Of a stretch of DNA of 64,000 nt, positions 15,001-26,512 are shown in pieces. Every line of letters begins with the position of its first letter. Position 1 is the stretch's first letter. The notes beneath the pieces are model-generated. The model searched no databases and was not told the DNA's origin. It saw nothing but the letters and a program-made list of their open reading frames with translations. The DNA is taken from NCBI GenBank assembly GCA_964020085.1, contig OZ026605.1, positions 48,201-112,200 on the forward strand, written 5' to 3'. The stretch is from Micromussa lordhowensis. Lineage: Eukaryota; Cnidaria; Anthozoa; Scleractinia; Lobophylliidae. The position numbers were made by a program, and so were the translations under genes.

Positions 15001-18000
15001 TTTGACATAGCTCGGCTTCACGGGCACTTTAAGAGGCGCGGTTTGCAGCAAAATGTTCTGCTAGGTTGGCACTTCAAGGAAATCCTAGTTAACACATGAT
15101 GGGATTGGCGCCAGGGTGTCTTTTCTGGCCTTCTTTTTGCAGTAGTTTCCCCTGGTCCCAACTTTGCAGAATTTCAGAAAACGCGCGCTGGGGGTCCCCT
15201 TGGCAAATTTGACATAGCTCGGCTTCACGGGCACTTTAAGAGGCGCGGTTTGCAGCAAAATGTTCTGCTAGGTTGGCACTTCAAGGAAATTTTAGTTAGG
15301 ACATGATGGGATTGGCGCCAGGGTGTTTTTTCTGGCCTTCTTTTTGCAGTAGTTTCCCCTGGTCCCAACTTTGCAGAATTTCAGAAAACGCGCGCTGGGG
15401 GTCCCCTTGGCAAATTTGACATAGCTCGGCTTCACGGGCACTTTAAGAGGCGCGGTTTGCAGCAAAATGTTCTGCTAGGTTGGCACTTCAAGGAAATCCT
15501 AGTTAGGACATGATGGGATTGGCGCCAGGGTGTCTTTTCTGGCCTTCTTTTTGCAGTAGTTTCCCCTGGTCCCAACTTTGCAGAATTTCAGAAAACGCGC
15601 GCTGGGGGTCCCCTTGGCAAATTTGACATAGCTCGGCTTCACGGGCACTTTAAGAGGCGCGGTTTGCAGCAAAATGTTCTGCTAGGTTGGCACTTCAAGG
15701 AAATTTTAGTTAGGACATGATGGGATTGGCGCCAGGGTGTTTTTTCTGGCCTTCTTTTTGCAGTAGTTTCCCCTGGTCCCAACTTTGCAGAATTTCAGAA
15801 AACGCGCGCTGGGGGTCCCCTTGGCAAATTTGACATAGCTCGGCTTCACGGGCACTTTAAGAGGCGCGGTTTGCAGCAAAATGTTCTGCTAGGTTGGCAC
15901 TTCAAGGAAATCCTAGTTAGGACATGATGGGATTGGCGCCAGGGTGTTTTTTCTGGCCTTCTTTTTGCAGTAGTTTCCCCTGGTCCCAACTTTGCAGAAT
16001 TTCAGAAAACGCGCGCTGGGGGTCCCCTTGGCAAATTTGACATAGCTCGGCTTCACGGGCACTTTAAGAGGCGCGGTTTGCAGCAAAATGTTCTGCTAGG
16101 TTGGCACTTCAAGGAAATTTTAGTTAGGACATGATGGGATTGGCGCCAGGGTGTCTTTGCTGGCCTTCTTTTTGCAGTAGTTTCCCCTGGTCCCAACTTT
16201 GCAGAATTTCAGAAAACGCGCGCTGGGGGTCCCCTTGGCAAATTTGACATAGCTCGGCTTCACGGGCACTTTAAGAGGCGCGGTTTGCAGCAAAATGTTC
16301 TGCTAGGTTGGCACTTCAAGGAAATCCTAGTTAACACATGATGGGATTGGCGCCAGGGTGTTTTTTCTGGCCTTCTTTTTGCAGTAGTTTCCCCTGGTCC
16401 CAACTTTGCAGAATTTCAGAAAACGCGCGCTGGGGGTCCCCTTGGCAAATTTGACATAGCTCGGCTTCACGGGCACTTTAAGAGGCGCGGTTTGCAGCAA
16501 AATGTTCTGCTAGGTTGGCACTTCAAGGAAATTTTAGTTAGGACATGATGGGATTGGCGCCAGGGTGTTTTTTCTGGCCTTCTTTTTGCAGTAGTTTCCC
16601 CTGGTCCCAACTTTGCAGAATTTCAGAAAACGCGCGCTGGGGGTCCCCTTGGCAAATTTGACATAGCTCGGCTTCACGGGCACTTTAAGAGGCGCGGTTT
16701 GCAGCAAAATGTTCTGCTAGGTTGGCACTTCAAGGAAATCCTAGTTAGGACATGATGGGATTGGCGCCAGGGTGTCTTTTCTGGCCTTCTTTTTGCAGTA
16801 GTTTCCCCTGGTCCCAACTTTGCAGAATTTCAGAAAACGCGCGCTGGGGGTCCCCTTGGCAAATTTGACATAGCTCGGCTTCACGGGCACTTTAAGAGGC
16901 GCAGTTTGCAGCAAAATGTTCTGCTAGGTTGGCACTTCAAGGAAATTTTAGTTAGGACATGATGGGATTGGCGCCAGGGTGTCTTTTCTGGCCTTCTTTT
17001 TGCAGTAGTTTCCCCTGGTCCCAACTTTGCAGAATTTCAGAAAACGCGCGCTGGGGGTCCCCTTGGCAAATTTGACATAGCTCGGCTTCACGGGCACTTT
17101 AAGAGGCGCGGTTTGCAGCAAAATGTTCTGCTAGGTTGGCACTTCAAGGAAATCCTAGTTAGGACATGATGGGATTGGCGCCAGGGTGTTTTTTCTGGCC
17201 TTCTTTTTGCAGTAGTTTCCCCTGGTCCCAACTTTGCAGAATTTCAGAAAACGCGCGCTGGGGGTCCCCTTGGCAAATTTGACATAGCTCGGCTTCACGG
17301 GCACTTTAAGAGGCGCGGTTTGCAGCAAAATGTTCTGCTAGGTTGGCACTTCAAGGAAATTTTAGTTAGGACATGATGGGATTGGCGCCAGGGTGTCTTT
17401 GCTGGCCTTCTTTTTGCAGTAGTTTCCCCTGGTCCCAACTTTGCAGAATTTCAGAAAACGCGCGCTGGGGGTCCCCTTGGCAAATTTGACATAGCTCGGC
17501 TTCACGGGCACTTTAAGAGGCGCGGTTTGCAGCAAAATGTTCTGCTAGGTTGGCACTTCAAGGAAATCCTAGTTAACACATGATGGGATTGGCGCCAGGG
17601 TGTTTTTTCTGGCCTTCTTTTTGCAGTAGTTTCCCCTGGTCCCAACTTTGCAGAATTTCAGAAAACGCGCGCTGGGGGTCCCCTTGGCAAATTTGACATA
17701 GCTCGGCTTCACGGGCACTTTAAGAGGCGCGGTTTGCAGCAAAATGTTCTGCTAGGTTGGCACTTCAAGGAAATTTTAGTTAGGACATGATGGGATTGGC
17801 GCCAGGGTGTTTTTTCTGGCCTTCTTTTTGCAGTAGTTTCCCCTGGTCCCAACTTTGCAGAATTTCAGAAAACGCGCGCTGGGGGTCCCCTTGGCAAATT
17901 TGACATAGCTCGGCTTCACGGGCACTTTAAGAGGCGCGGTTTGCAGCAAAATGTTCTGCTAGGTTGGCACTTCAAGGAAATCCTAGTTAGGACATGATGG

Positions 18001-18979
18001 GATTGGCGCCAGGGTGTCTTTTCTGGCCTTCTTTTTGCAGTAGTTTCCCCTGGTCCCAACTTTGCAGAATTTCAGAAAACGCGCGCTGGGGGTCCCCTTG
18101 GCAAATTTGACATAGCTCGGCTTCACGGGCACTTTAAGAGGCGCAGTTTGCAGCAAAATGTTCTGCTAGGTTGGCACTTCAAGGAAATTTTATTTAGGAC
18201 ATGATGGGATTGGCGCCAGGGTGTCTTTTCTGGCCTTCTTTTTGCAGTAGTTTCCCCTGGTCCCAACTTTGCAGAATTTCAGAAAACGCGCGCTGGGGGT
18301 CCCCTTGGCAAATTTGACATAGCTCGGCTTCACGGGCACTTTAAGAGGCGCGGTTTGCAGCAAAATGTTTTGCTAGGTTGGCACTTCAAGGAAATCCTAG
18401 TTAACACATGATGGGATTGGCGCCAGGGTGTTTTTTCTGGCCTTCTTTTTGCAGTAGTTTCCCCTGGTCCCAACTTTGCAGAATTTCAGAAAACGCGCGC
18501 TGGGGGTCCCCTTGGCAAATTTGACATAGCTCAGCTTCACGGGCACTTTAAGAGGCGCGGTTTGCAGCAAAATGTTCTGCTAGGTTGGCACTTCAAGGAA
18601 ATTTTAGTTAGGACATGATGGGATTGGCGCCAGGGTGTTTTTTCTGGCCTTCTTTTTGCAGTAGTTTCCCCTGGTCCCAACTTTGCAGAATTTCAGAAAA
18701 CGCGCGCTGGGGGTCCCCTTGGCAAATTTGACATAGCTCGGCTTCACGGGCACTTTAAGAGGCGCGGTTTGCAGCAAAATGTTCTGCTAGGTTGGCACTT
18801 CAAGGAAATCCTAGTTAGGACATGATGGGATTGGCGCCAGGGTGTTTTTTCTGGCCTTCTTTTTGCAGTAGTTTCCCCTGGTCCCAACTTTGCAGAATTT
18901 CAGAAAACGCGCGCTGGGGGTCCCCTTGGCAAATTTGACATAGCTCGGCTTCACGGGCACTTTAAGAGGCGCGGTTTGC
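1..18979. repeat. 207-bp satellite DNA array (~91.7 units)
   Basis: Head-to-tail tandem repeat with a strict 207-bp period; the phrase CAGGGTGT recurs at 1, 208, 415, 622 and so on to 18838. Units are nearly identical and differ at a handful of diagnostic sites: GTGTCT/GTGTTT near the start, CTCGG/CTCAG, GCGCGG/GCGCAG, TTCTGC/TTTTGC, and the unit end AAATTTTAGTTAGG, AAATCCTAGTTAGG or AAATCCTAGTTAAC. Ends of TTTT and CCT type alternate, giving a 414-bp dimer; the AAC variant usually returns every fourth unit. No indels were seen between units. Although 207 is divisible by 3, no long reading frame runs through on either strand. The array is open at the left window edge and ends mid-unit at 18979. 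A centromeric or other heterochromatic role is possible but not shown by the sequence. Confidence 0.98.
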
Positions 18980-19059
18980 GCTTGTTGGACCGGTGAAAAG
19001 ACGATTTCCTGTAGTTGTGTATGGGGGTTGGTAGCAGCAGGGCATTGGCGTAGCCCTTA

Positions 19060-19122
19060 TGTCAAAAACTAAGACAAAGACAAAGACAAAGTCAAAGTCT
19101 AAGTCTTAAAAGACTTAGACTT
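19060..19122. repeat. AAGACA simple repeat with perfect 13-bp inverted repeat
   Basis: A short hexamer-like run (AAGACAAAGACAAAG) leads into a perfect inverted repeat: AAGTCTAAGTCTT at 19095-19107 and its reverse complement at 19110-19122, separated by two bases. It lies in the 80-base transition between the satellite and the telomere-like minisatellite. Confidence 0.7.
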
Positions 19123-19128
19123 CCACTT

Positions 19129-19310
19129 CCACCCTAACCCTTTAACCCTCAAGGCGCTAACCCTATCTATCCCTTTAACCCTGAACGCACGAAGCCTATC
19201 TATCCCTCTTACCCTGTAGGCGCGACGCGAACCCTATCTGTCCCTGTAATCCTGAAGGCGCGAACCCTATCTAACCCTGTAACCGTGAACCGGCGAACCC
19301 TATCCCTGAC
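19129..19310. repeat. ~33-bp minisatellite, telomere-like (CCCTAA-rich)
   Basis: About five imperfect copies of a roughly 33-bp unit of the form AACCCTATCTATCCCTGTAA followed by CCCTGAAGGCGCG. The leading bases read ACCCTAACCCTTTAACCCT, so the unit looks like diverged telomeric CCCTAA repeat mixed with a GGCGCG spacer. Copies differ by substitutions and small length changes, so the array is old compared with the adjacent satellite. It may be an interstitial or subtelomeric relic; only the sequence resemblance is observed. Confidence 0.75.
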
Positions 19311-20173
19311 GGTCACGTTCTTTCTGTTAAAGTCAAAAAGGCTCCCCTGGCTTGACATTCAGAGCTACATCAACTCCTCCCACCAACGTTCACTTGTAAA
19401 TATAACCTTCGTAATCCGCGGAAATTTGTCAATCCAGCCACGCGCACCAAGCGTTTTTCATCAACTTTCATAACATCAATGTGCAGACGCTACTGAGCTG
19501 CTGTGCTACTGAGCTGCTTTAGTATTAGTTAGTTATTATGGTTATAAATTTTTTAGAATTTATATTTTTAGTATTTATAGCATATATTACATAATTTTTT
19601 ACAATTTGCATTTATACAATTATATTGTAATTTCATGCAATTCAGCCTTAGAGGCTGCTATATGAATCTTTAATAAACCTATACCTATACCTATACCCTC
19701 CCTGCCCCCTCGCAAGACCGTCACCCCCGCCCGAGGCACCGTGGCACCTTGGCGCGCAGGAGGACCCTGCTTGCTCCTACTCATTCCTTCTACACCTCTC
19801 TCTCTTTTTCTCGCGTGTCTCTCTGTCCATGTCAGACTAGAGTCAAGCTCGACGGGCTCTCTTCTTTCCCCTTGCTGCTGCCGTTCCCCCTCCATGGCAG
19901 GCAGACACTGCCAATGTCGAACCATCAAGTTCTACGTGCGCGACAGTAATTAGAACCAGACATTTGGCACATTTATTTAGTGGCGCTTCAGAGGACTGAG
20001 CAGCAGGAATCACACTGCGGCAACACCGTTTCTAACCCTTCGCAGTTGTTTCTTTTAATTAAAGACTCGGATTCCCCTAGTCGCTACCAGCTCAAAGTCC
20101 GTCGTTGTGACCTGACATTACTATAGATAATTAACTTCATTAACTGACGGAAATACCGTGTATTAATAAAGTT
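19311..20173. other. Intergenic, no gene recognised; (CTATAC)n microsatellite
   Basis: AT-rich stretch at 19500-19630, then four copies of CTATAC at about 19677-19698, then a GC-richer pyrimidine-skewed segment (19700-19900). Short open frames on both strands here are low complexity (Leu/Ser/Cys/Arg-rich) and show no domain. No RNA gene seen. Confidence 0.5.
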
Positions 20174-21260
20174 ATGGTGTGCTATCGTATTGTATTGTAT
20201 CGTAGGGCCACAGCTGGGTTAATCTACGGCCCGTACGATCCCGGTCCCACGTTGGCCTGCCTGGTCGGTCTGTCTGCCCGGAAGCACACGGAAAAGGTGA
20301 GTACGGCTGGCTCCACCCGCTTCAAGTCTCTGCCCGAGAGAGCCAATCCTTTTCCCCAAGTGACGGATCTATTTGTCCACTACCCTTACCTGCATTGTTC
20401 TATCAACAAGACGCTGCTCACCTTGGAGAGAGACCTGCTGCGGTTACGGGAACGACCTGCGTTCTTTATCGACGCGAGCCAGGAGACAATCCGAGGTTTT
20501 AGAACATAGACGCTGCGAGTTCTACCTTAGTTACCTAAGCAAATTCTGAGGACTCGCACAAGTAAGGAATACTCGCAAAATTTCAATCAAATTAATGACT
20601 GTCGCTTGTGGCGAAAGTAAGAACACGATCGTATTTGTCACCTAGCTAGCAGAAGTGAAAGCTGCAATGTCGGTGGGCGAATTCCATGGCTGCTGGCGTA
20701 ATAACCTTTTTAGGGTATTCTCTTCTAGTCCAACGCTTCGATGAAAGGGAAAGAAAGTATACTTTACATACAATCAAGAAAACAACATCCTAGGGAATAA
20801 AAATGCTGTACATTTTCCTGACCGAGTGTATGCTTGGCACATAGACGCGCGGTTAAAAACAAAACACCACCAGCGGTCGAGTGTTTGGATTCCTGTGGAT
20901 GTTTCGGTATTGCTTACATGACGTGCTATGATCAAAATTTATTTTGCGGTCAAGGTATTGTACTCTCCTTCATACAACTTTTTATTAACTCCAAAACCAG
21001 CCACCTTGTCGTCAACCTTGTCCATGCACTACCGTCGCCGATAGGCCACATTTCACGCTGACATAGTTTTCGACAAGGAATCTGCCTTTGGACCGTCCGC
21101 CTGGATCGATCTGCGTTTTACTGCCGACGGACACCTCGAGCGCCGAGTAAGCGCTATTCAGCAGTTCCAACAGCAGAACACCCCTCAATTCTTCGACAGG
21201 TGTTTTTGACTTACGGGCATCCGGACTTAATGATGTCCTTCAACCACCAGGCGCCAAAAA
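20174..21260 (+). other. GC-richer block with short open frames, unassigned
   Basis: Base composition is more balanced than the AT-rich flanks. An open frame at 20174-20509 (111 codons) and an ATG-less open frame at about 21045-21208 (55 codons, high in charged and aromatic residues) are both on the plus strand, but I recognise no domain in either. They could be relics of a retroelement or exons of an unknown gene; chance is equally possible. No LTR pair or primer-binding site could be confirmed. Confidence 0.25.
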
Positions 21261-22556
21261 TAATCTTACGAAACTCAACACTAGCTTACTACAATTCGCC
21301 GCCATAATCTACTACCAGACACATGATGCTCACTTACCTCTACATCACAATGCCTTCACCAAACTATTCTCACCCGGGCTTCCTCCGAGTTTGCTCATCG
21401 TAAGCTCCACTATTTTACTCCAAACTTATCTTGCAGCATCCAACTCAAATTTCCCTTCAACAAATAGTACTCTATCGTTACAACGTAGGGTTCACTTTCT
21501 ATCTTTCAAATACAAGTCGCTTGATATTTCGTTTATTTCTATCAATACCTGCATAGCAACATGGAATCTTATAAACCAGCTCCCTGACAATTTCAGCTTT
21601 AGGGTTAGTTCGGCAGGCTGGTAACCCTTTACCTTTTCAAAATGAATTGTATCAATCTTACAAACGGCCAATAAAGTGTTGTTGCTGTTCTTATAGCTGT
21701 TTTGCTTGAACGATCTCCACGATGCTATCCAGTTCAAAGGAAGTAAGGGAAAAAAACATTTCTTAGGGTTATTAGGAGGGAACAACAATTATTGCGTGTA
21801 TTGGGAAAACGATGCCATTGTCTTTCTAGGCGCCATTTTTGGGGGATAACTTATGCCATTATTGAATGAGATCTTAATCATGACTTCATCTCAAAATAAT
21901 ATTGCTGCTACTGTTTTGTACCCCTACAAACGTGACGGTCAATACTAGCTGAATACGTAACGTGTAGGTGTCCTCCTCCTGCGTGACAGATTCCACCAAT
22001 ATTAACACAAAGGTTGATTTTTCTCAAAGAATACTTACCATTTTTCAAACGGTAAAACATGCAGTAGATATAACCGTCACTCCACAATGTTCATCAGGGG
22101 TTAAGTTCAGCTGTGTTATCGTTTCACTTCTTTCAAGAGACATTTCAAAGTACTATCAACTGAATCTGGAGATCTTGAATTATTTGGACTGTGTGTCAAT
22201 TCCTCAAACGCCAAATAGACGCGCTACAAAAATAAACAAAGGCTACCAGGTTCCTTTTACCGTAGGGTTATTTTTGCTGGCTTACAGAATGTATCTAGTT
22301 TGAGCATTTTTCATTACATTACATATCCAAACTTCCTCGCATTTCCTGGCTTACTTTCTTTCAATGTACAAAATCATCACTTCCATTGACAAATCCATAC
22401 CAACTGGCATTTCACAACACACATAACGACCGCACAATACAAGTCAAAACCGAATGATGAGACAAATAATGTAAATGAACATGATATGGTTAAAAACACA
22501 ACTGACAGGACACTGAGCAGTTGGCCATTTACAAGCGTGGCCGACGAGTTGAACTA
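21261..22556. other. Intergenic, nothing recognised
   Basis: AT-rich sequence with only short open frames on both strands and no detectable repeat structure, domain or RNA gene. Confidence 0.5.
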
Positions 22557-22740
22557 GGGTAATAATAATAATAAATAACTTTAACAACTTTATTTGAGTC
22601 TCAAATCATTCTAGCTGAGCACGAGTGCTCTACTAATTGGGGAGACTGTAAATCAAATAAATCAAATCAAATCAAATCAAATCAAATGTTGGTTTCTGAG
22701 GAGAGGGGAAAACCGGAGAACCCGGAGAAAAACCTCTCGG

Positions 22741-22772
<32 letters not shown>

Positions 22773-22858
22773 ATATGACGCCGGGTCCAGGAATCGAACC
22801 CGGGACACATTGGTGGAAGGCGAGCGCTCTCACCACTGCGCCAACCCTGCTCCCCTAT
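22557..22858 (-). mobile_element. tRNA-derived SINE
   Basis: Read on the minus strand from about 22858, the element starts with a tRNA-like head: an A box (TGGCGCAGTGGTGAGAGCGC) and a B box (GGTTCGATTCC) spaced as in tRNA genes, the internal RNA polymerase III promoter. A non-tRNA body follows, then a pentanucleotide run of TTGAT at 22651-22687, another short body and an AAT-rich 3' end near 22560. The whole layout, head then body then simple tail, is that of a SINE. No clear target-site duplication was found. Being non-autonomous, it would need a partner LINE. Confidence 0.8.
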
Positions 22859-23443
22859 CGAGAAACACAACTTTACTGTGTTGAGCTGCACAGTTTAAAA
22901 CCCAAGGATGACAGAGAAGAGCGATAAATTCAACAGCTCCTTACTAATGAACGTTTCCTCTGTCATGGAAAGGCACTCAAAAACTTAGGGTTTCGGTTTG
23001 GATAATCTTCAACTTGCAAAAAATAAACAAAATGGGGAACCTCTCCTGTAGATATATTTGGCAGTATGTTCTTTTCAACATAGCTTTGCTTTGTGTTTAT
23101 AGCTTCATATCACACATCACACAACAAGCAATCAATAAAATTACTATCTTACAAAAATTTTACTTTTCAATAAATGTATACTTTCAACTCTTATTATCGT
23201 GTCTTCTGTTAAAGTAATACGACAAATCGAGGCATTTCCTTAAAAACAGTAACACCTTGCATGCAATATACACGTCTCAAAAATCTTATTTCTAATCATG
23301 AAGCTAACAACATGTGGTTACAACATACTCTTCTTAGGCCTGGGCAACTCTTACTCCAGCTAAAAATAGAATCAAAAGAACTACAGGGTTAAAACTGCCA
23401 TCACAATTTTCCATTCGAAGCACGTCCATTCTAACACCTGATC
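22859..23443. other. Intergenic, nothing recognised
   Basis: AT-rich sequence between the SINE and the Harbinger-like element. Short open frames such as the one at 23014-23217 have AT-rich composition and no domain. Confidence 0.5.
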
Positions 23444-23683
23444 TAAAGGCCCGTTCAAACGGTCATGATAGTTGATGATAGTCGATGATAGTTTCAACTA
23501 TCACGCGCGTTTGAACACGAACTATCATTCACTATCATCAACTATCATCAACTATCATGCAGTTTGGACATGTTCAAATTCGACATGATAGTTCATGATA
23601 GTTTTTTCCGTTTGACCGAACGGATGATAGTGCATGATAGTTTTTCGGTCAGCGGGGGTAAACCAAGGCGGGCTCAATGCAAT

Positions 23684-23938
23684 ATGGCTACCGCATTGCA
23701 ATTGTCCTGTGAAGAACAACAAAGCAATAATTTGGACGAATATTCGGACGACAGTGACGCTGAAAGCGAGAAAGTGAGAAAAGCGAAGAAATCTAAAAAA
23801 ACAGGCAACGAGAAGTGCAGTGGTAGTTTGATATGCAACCTAATAGGTGAGTGCGAGGCCCGGCCATGTTTGTGGAACATTTTTTTCGATGACTACAACA
23901 ATCGGGATGTAACTGGAAAAGCGAAGAAAGAACTGGAG
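23684..23938 (+). CDS. MADF/Myb-like exon of the Harbinger-like element (partial)
   Basis: Open frame of 85 codons from the ATG at 23684 to a consensus GTAAGT donor at 23939. The first half is acidic then basic (about residues 18-48, including KKSKK), like a nuclear-localisation segment. It is followed by the start of a MADF/Myb-SANT-like domain: hydrophobic LICNLIGECEARPCLW, then a DDYNNRD stretch, the usual first helix with its invariant Trp. PIF/Harbinger elements typically encode such a Myb-like DNA-binding protein next to the transposase, which fits the location. An alternative upstream ATG at 23564 would add residues encoded by the inverted repeat and is less likely. No later exon with the rest of the domain is visible, so the gene is probably broken here. 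Confidence 0.55.
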
Positions 23939-24134
23939 GTAAGTCAAAGTGAATTGCATGCTCTTCTCGGCTGATACACAGCCATTTTCGTCACGAAATT
24001 CAAAGTCCCGCCATATTTGTTTACAATCGCACGCGGTAGGAGACTAGGTACCAGTTAGTGACGCTAGCACATTGCGTGATTTCGACAAACTATCATGAAC
24101 TATCATGGACCGTTTGATCGCAGACATGATAGTT

Positions 24135-24438
24135 AACAACTATTCACCGAAGTGGAGGTGGTTAGCGGTGGATATTTACCGAGCCGCGAAGCGGCGAGGT
24201 AAATATCCACCGCTAGCCACCGACACTGAGGTGAATAGTTGTTTTAGTATATACTAAAACAGTGAGATAATAACACCAAAAACAAATTAATTTGGATGAT
24301 TTGTTCGCTTTTCACGGATGCAAACCGGCGCCATTTTCTCTCGAGTTGCTCGGAGGTAAATAGCGCAGGATATCCGGAGTTTGACGAGCCAATCAGCGCG
24401 CGCCATCAACGCTATCCACTGTTTTAGTATATACTAAT
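24135..24438. mobile_element. Nested foldback MITE inside the Harbinger-like element
   Basis: A hairpin whose arms begin AACAACTATTCACC (24135) and end GGTGAATAGTTGTT (24243) has a GAGCCGCGAAGCGGC centre. It is joined to a second pair of inverted ends, TTTAGTATATACTAAAACAG near 24243 and CTGTTTTAGTATATACTAA near 24438. The host element's ATGATAGT-rich right end resumes immediately after, so this unit inserted into it later. Confidence 0.65.
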
Positions 24439-24513
24439 CAATGATAGTGAATGATTAAGCTGAAACTATCATCGACTATCATCAACTATCATGACCGTTT
24501 GAACGGGCCTTAA

Positions 24514-25315
24514 AACATTTCGTATTCGGCGGTAAAGCAAACAGGGTGTGAAAACTTTGGACATGTATTCGCCATTAAACAAAGCTACATTTTATTACAA
24601 TTCGAAATAGCTCCATGCTGTTTTGCAGTAGATAGCATGACAGTCCTCAAGCTTTGTGCTAGCTTCCTGAAAACGTGACGAACGCTTTCAACACGTCATA
24701 TTCCTATTTTTTGGTATTACACTGAAACTAGCTTGCAACTGAGGCCAATGCCTCTCCTCTTTTTCAAATGGAAATAACAAGGTCTTTTTAAAGATATTCT
24801 CCCACATAAGCCTCCATTGCAAGCAAGCTCCAGTCCAAAATCGTGAATACGAATATGGTGTATTCGCGACGTGCAGAATAATCCCACGCGATACATGTAC
24901 GTCATTTCCCAGGTGAATTTTACAATTCTACTGATGTGCATTATAACAAATGGGGAGACTTACGTTGAAGCGTCCTCGCCATTTCCATGGAATTTCGGCT
25001 TCAGTTGACATGAACAAAAAAACATGGTAATAAAACGTGTTCACCTGATATTAGCTCACCAAACTCTATTGGGTGTTTAGTATAGCACATTCCCCCAAGC
25101 ACTACTTGATAATAGCCTTCCCTGCAAATTCAATGGAACCATTCGAGAAATCCAAGATTAAGAGTACCACTATCATCAGCTGTACATTAAGCCTAAGGAT
25201 AAATAACTTCTCTTTTTCAACGTGTGTGGTTAAGGTACATACGGGTGCTACATTTCTCCCGAGTTCAAGATTATCCTCTTTATCACTAGAAATGTTGGAA
25301 ATATCCTCTCCTTAT
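24514..25315. other. Intergenic, nothing recognised
   Basis: AT-rich sequence with scattered short open frames and no repeat or domain that I can recognise. Confidence 0.5.
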
Positions 25316-25530
25316 TGATATTGATATTGTTTTACCTTAATCAAATGATGGAGACCTTTCTCACTACAGTCCCTATCTGCATCATCGCAATACAAAACAT
25401 CATGATCATCTCAAGATGCCAAACAAACTAGCAAACACTAAAGAATATCTAACTAATAGTAACATTGCACTGCTCGATCCTGAGACAAACACAATAACCA
25501 TGAGGCCACCATGCCTCCCACCCTTTAGGT
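25316..25530 (-). mobile_element. Possible degraded tRNA-derived SINE
   Basis: On the minus strand, GGTGGCCTCATGGTTATTG and GGATCGAGC, about 30 bases apart, resemble weak A and B boxes. The segment ends in a short GATATT-type simple tail near 25316-25326. Divergence is high and the assignment is tentative. Confidence 0.3.
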
Positions 25531-26512
25531 GGCTAAATTTTCTCTATGGAAAAATATATTTTATAACTTATAAATAGCCATTAATTACATAATTGAAAAT
25601 AGATTTCAAATGATTGCAACAACAAAATCAAGATGAACACTGCTTTTGTTAGGAGCATTGTCCTTCATATTAGTTCCCTTTGGAATACTTACTACCATAA
25701 TGCAGCACATAAAAAGCTAAGAGGAGACATTCTGGCCAGCAGTCTCCACATTATACAATTTTTGCTCAGTTATAAATAACAATCTTATAGGAGCAGGACA
25801 CACATGCAGTAAAAGCACAGCATGATTAACCACCATTTTAAGAACTGAATGAAATTCAACAGGCATAAGCTGGAACAGTTAGGATAGCTTATACTTCAAT
25901 TAAATATTGCAAAATTTGTACATGTATTTTATTTTAAATAGAGACTAATTAACACATTCAGTTTTTGTGTTCCTTTATGATGGGTTCTTAAACTAGTTTC
26001 GTTTCATTGTAGTCCTAACAAAAGGACTGATTGTGCTTCTCCACAATTTTAAGTTTCTGTACAATTTCTGTATTCTACTCTAAAGCTATAAGTTAAGGTA
26101 TGACACGCATAGTGCGTTTAGATGGATTTAACTTGTTGACATTCTTGACTTTGAGAAACATACATGGATAAAATTCCCATCAAGTGTTTCCAACTCTGTA
26201 ATTAATTATACGTGCAGCTTGGAGAGCCATTTTACATTGCTTGTAACCAATGTCTTTTGCAAAGAATGAGTTTCAACAGTTCAAGTGTCACCTGACACAA
26301 GTCTTGAAAGCATCCTATTCTCTTTGTAAGCAGGATAATTCCACATCCATCTGTAAATCTCAGATTAATTCCATGAAGTTTTCAGGGTGACTTGTGGCTT
26401 GTGTTATTACATTTGGCAGCTGATGAACAGTAAGGTTGTTGTTAATATTAACATTTGCTTACTGTCACTTGCATATTGTAGTTGTTATTGCACTGTTCAT
26501 CACTGTTCATCA
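25531..26512. other. Intergenic, nothing recognised
   Basis: Strongly AT-rich with no open frame of note. A 10-base motif CACTGTTCAT is tandemly duplicated at 26491-26510 next to the following foldback element. Confidence 0.5.

Larger units (their letters stand above)
23447..24510. mobile_element. PIF/Harbinger-like DNA transposon (internally deleted)
   Basis: The ends are inverted repeats starting AGGCCCGTTCAAACGG and extending about 45-50 bp with very high identity, flanked by TAA on both sides (23444-23446 and 24511-24513). A TWA duplication plus GC-rich termini is typical of PIF/Harbinger. The subterminal regions carry many copies of ATGATAGT in both orientations, probably transposase-binding motifs. 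Inside is one MADF-type exon (23684-23938) but no DDE transposase, so this copy is non-autonomous. A second foldback element is nested at 24135-24438. Confidence 0.8.

Noticed and set aside
1..18979. Possible long tandem-repeat protein, since 207 is a multiple of three
   Set aside because: Every frame on both strands meets stop codons within each unit, so no open frame spans even one full unit usefully.
1..18979. CRISPR-like array
   Set aside because: There are no unique spacers; whole 207-bp units are nearly identical and the sequence is eukaryotic.
19620..19953. Overlapping open frames on both strands
   Set aside because: Low-complexity, pyrimidine-skewed sequence with no domain; frames on both strands arise from composition.
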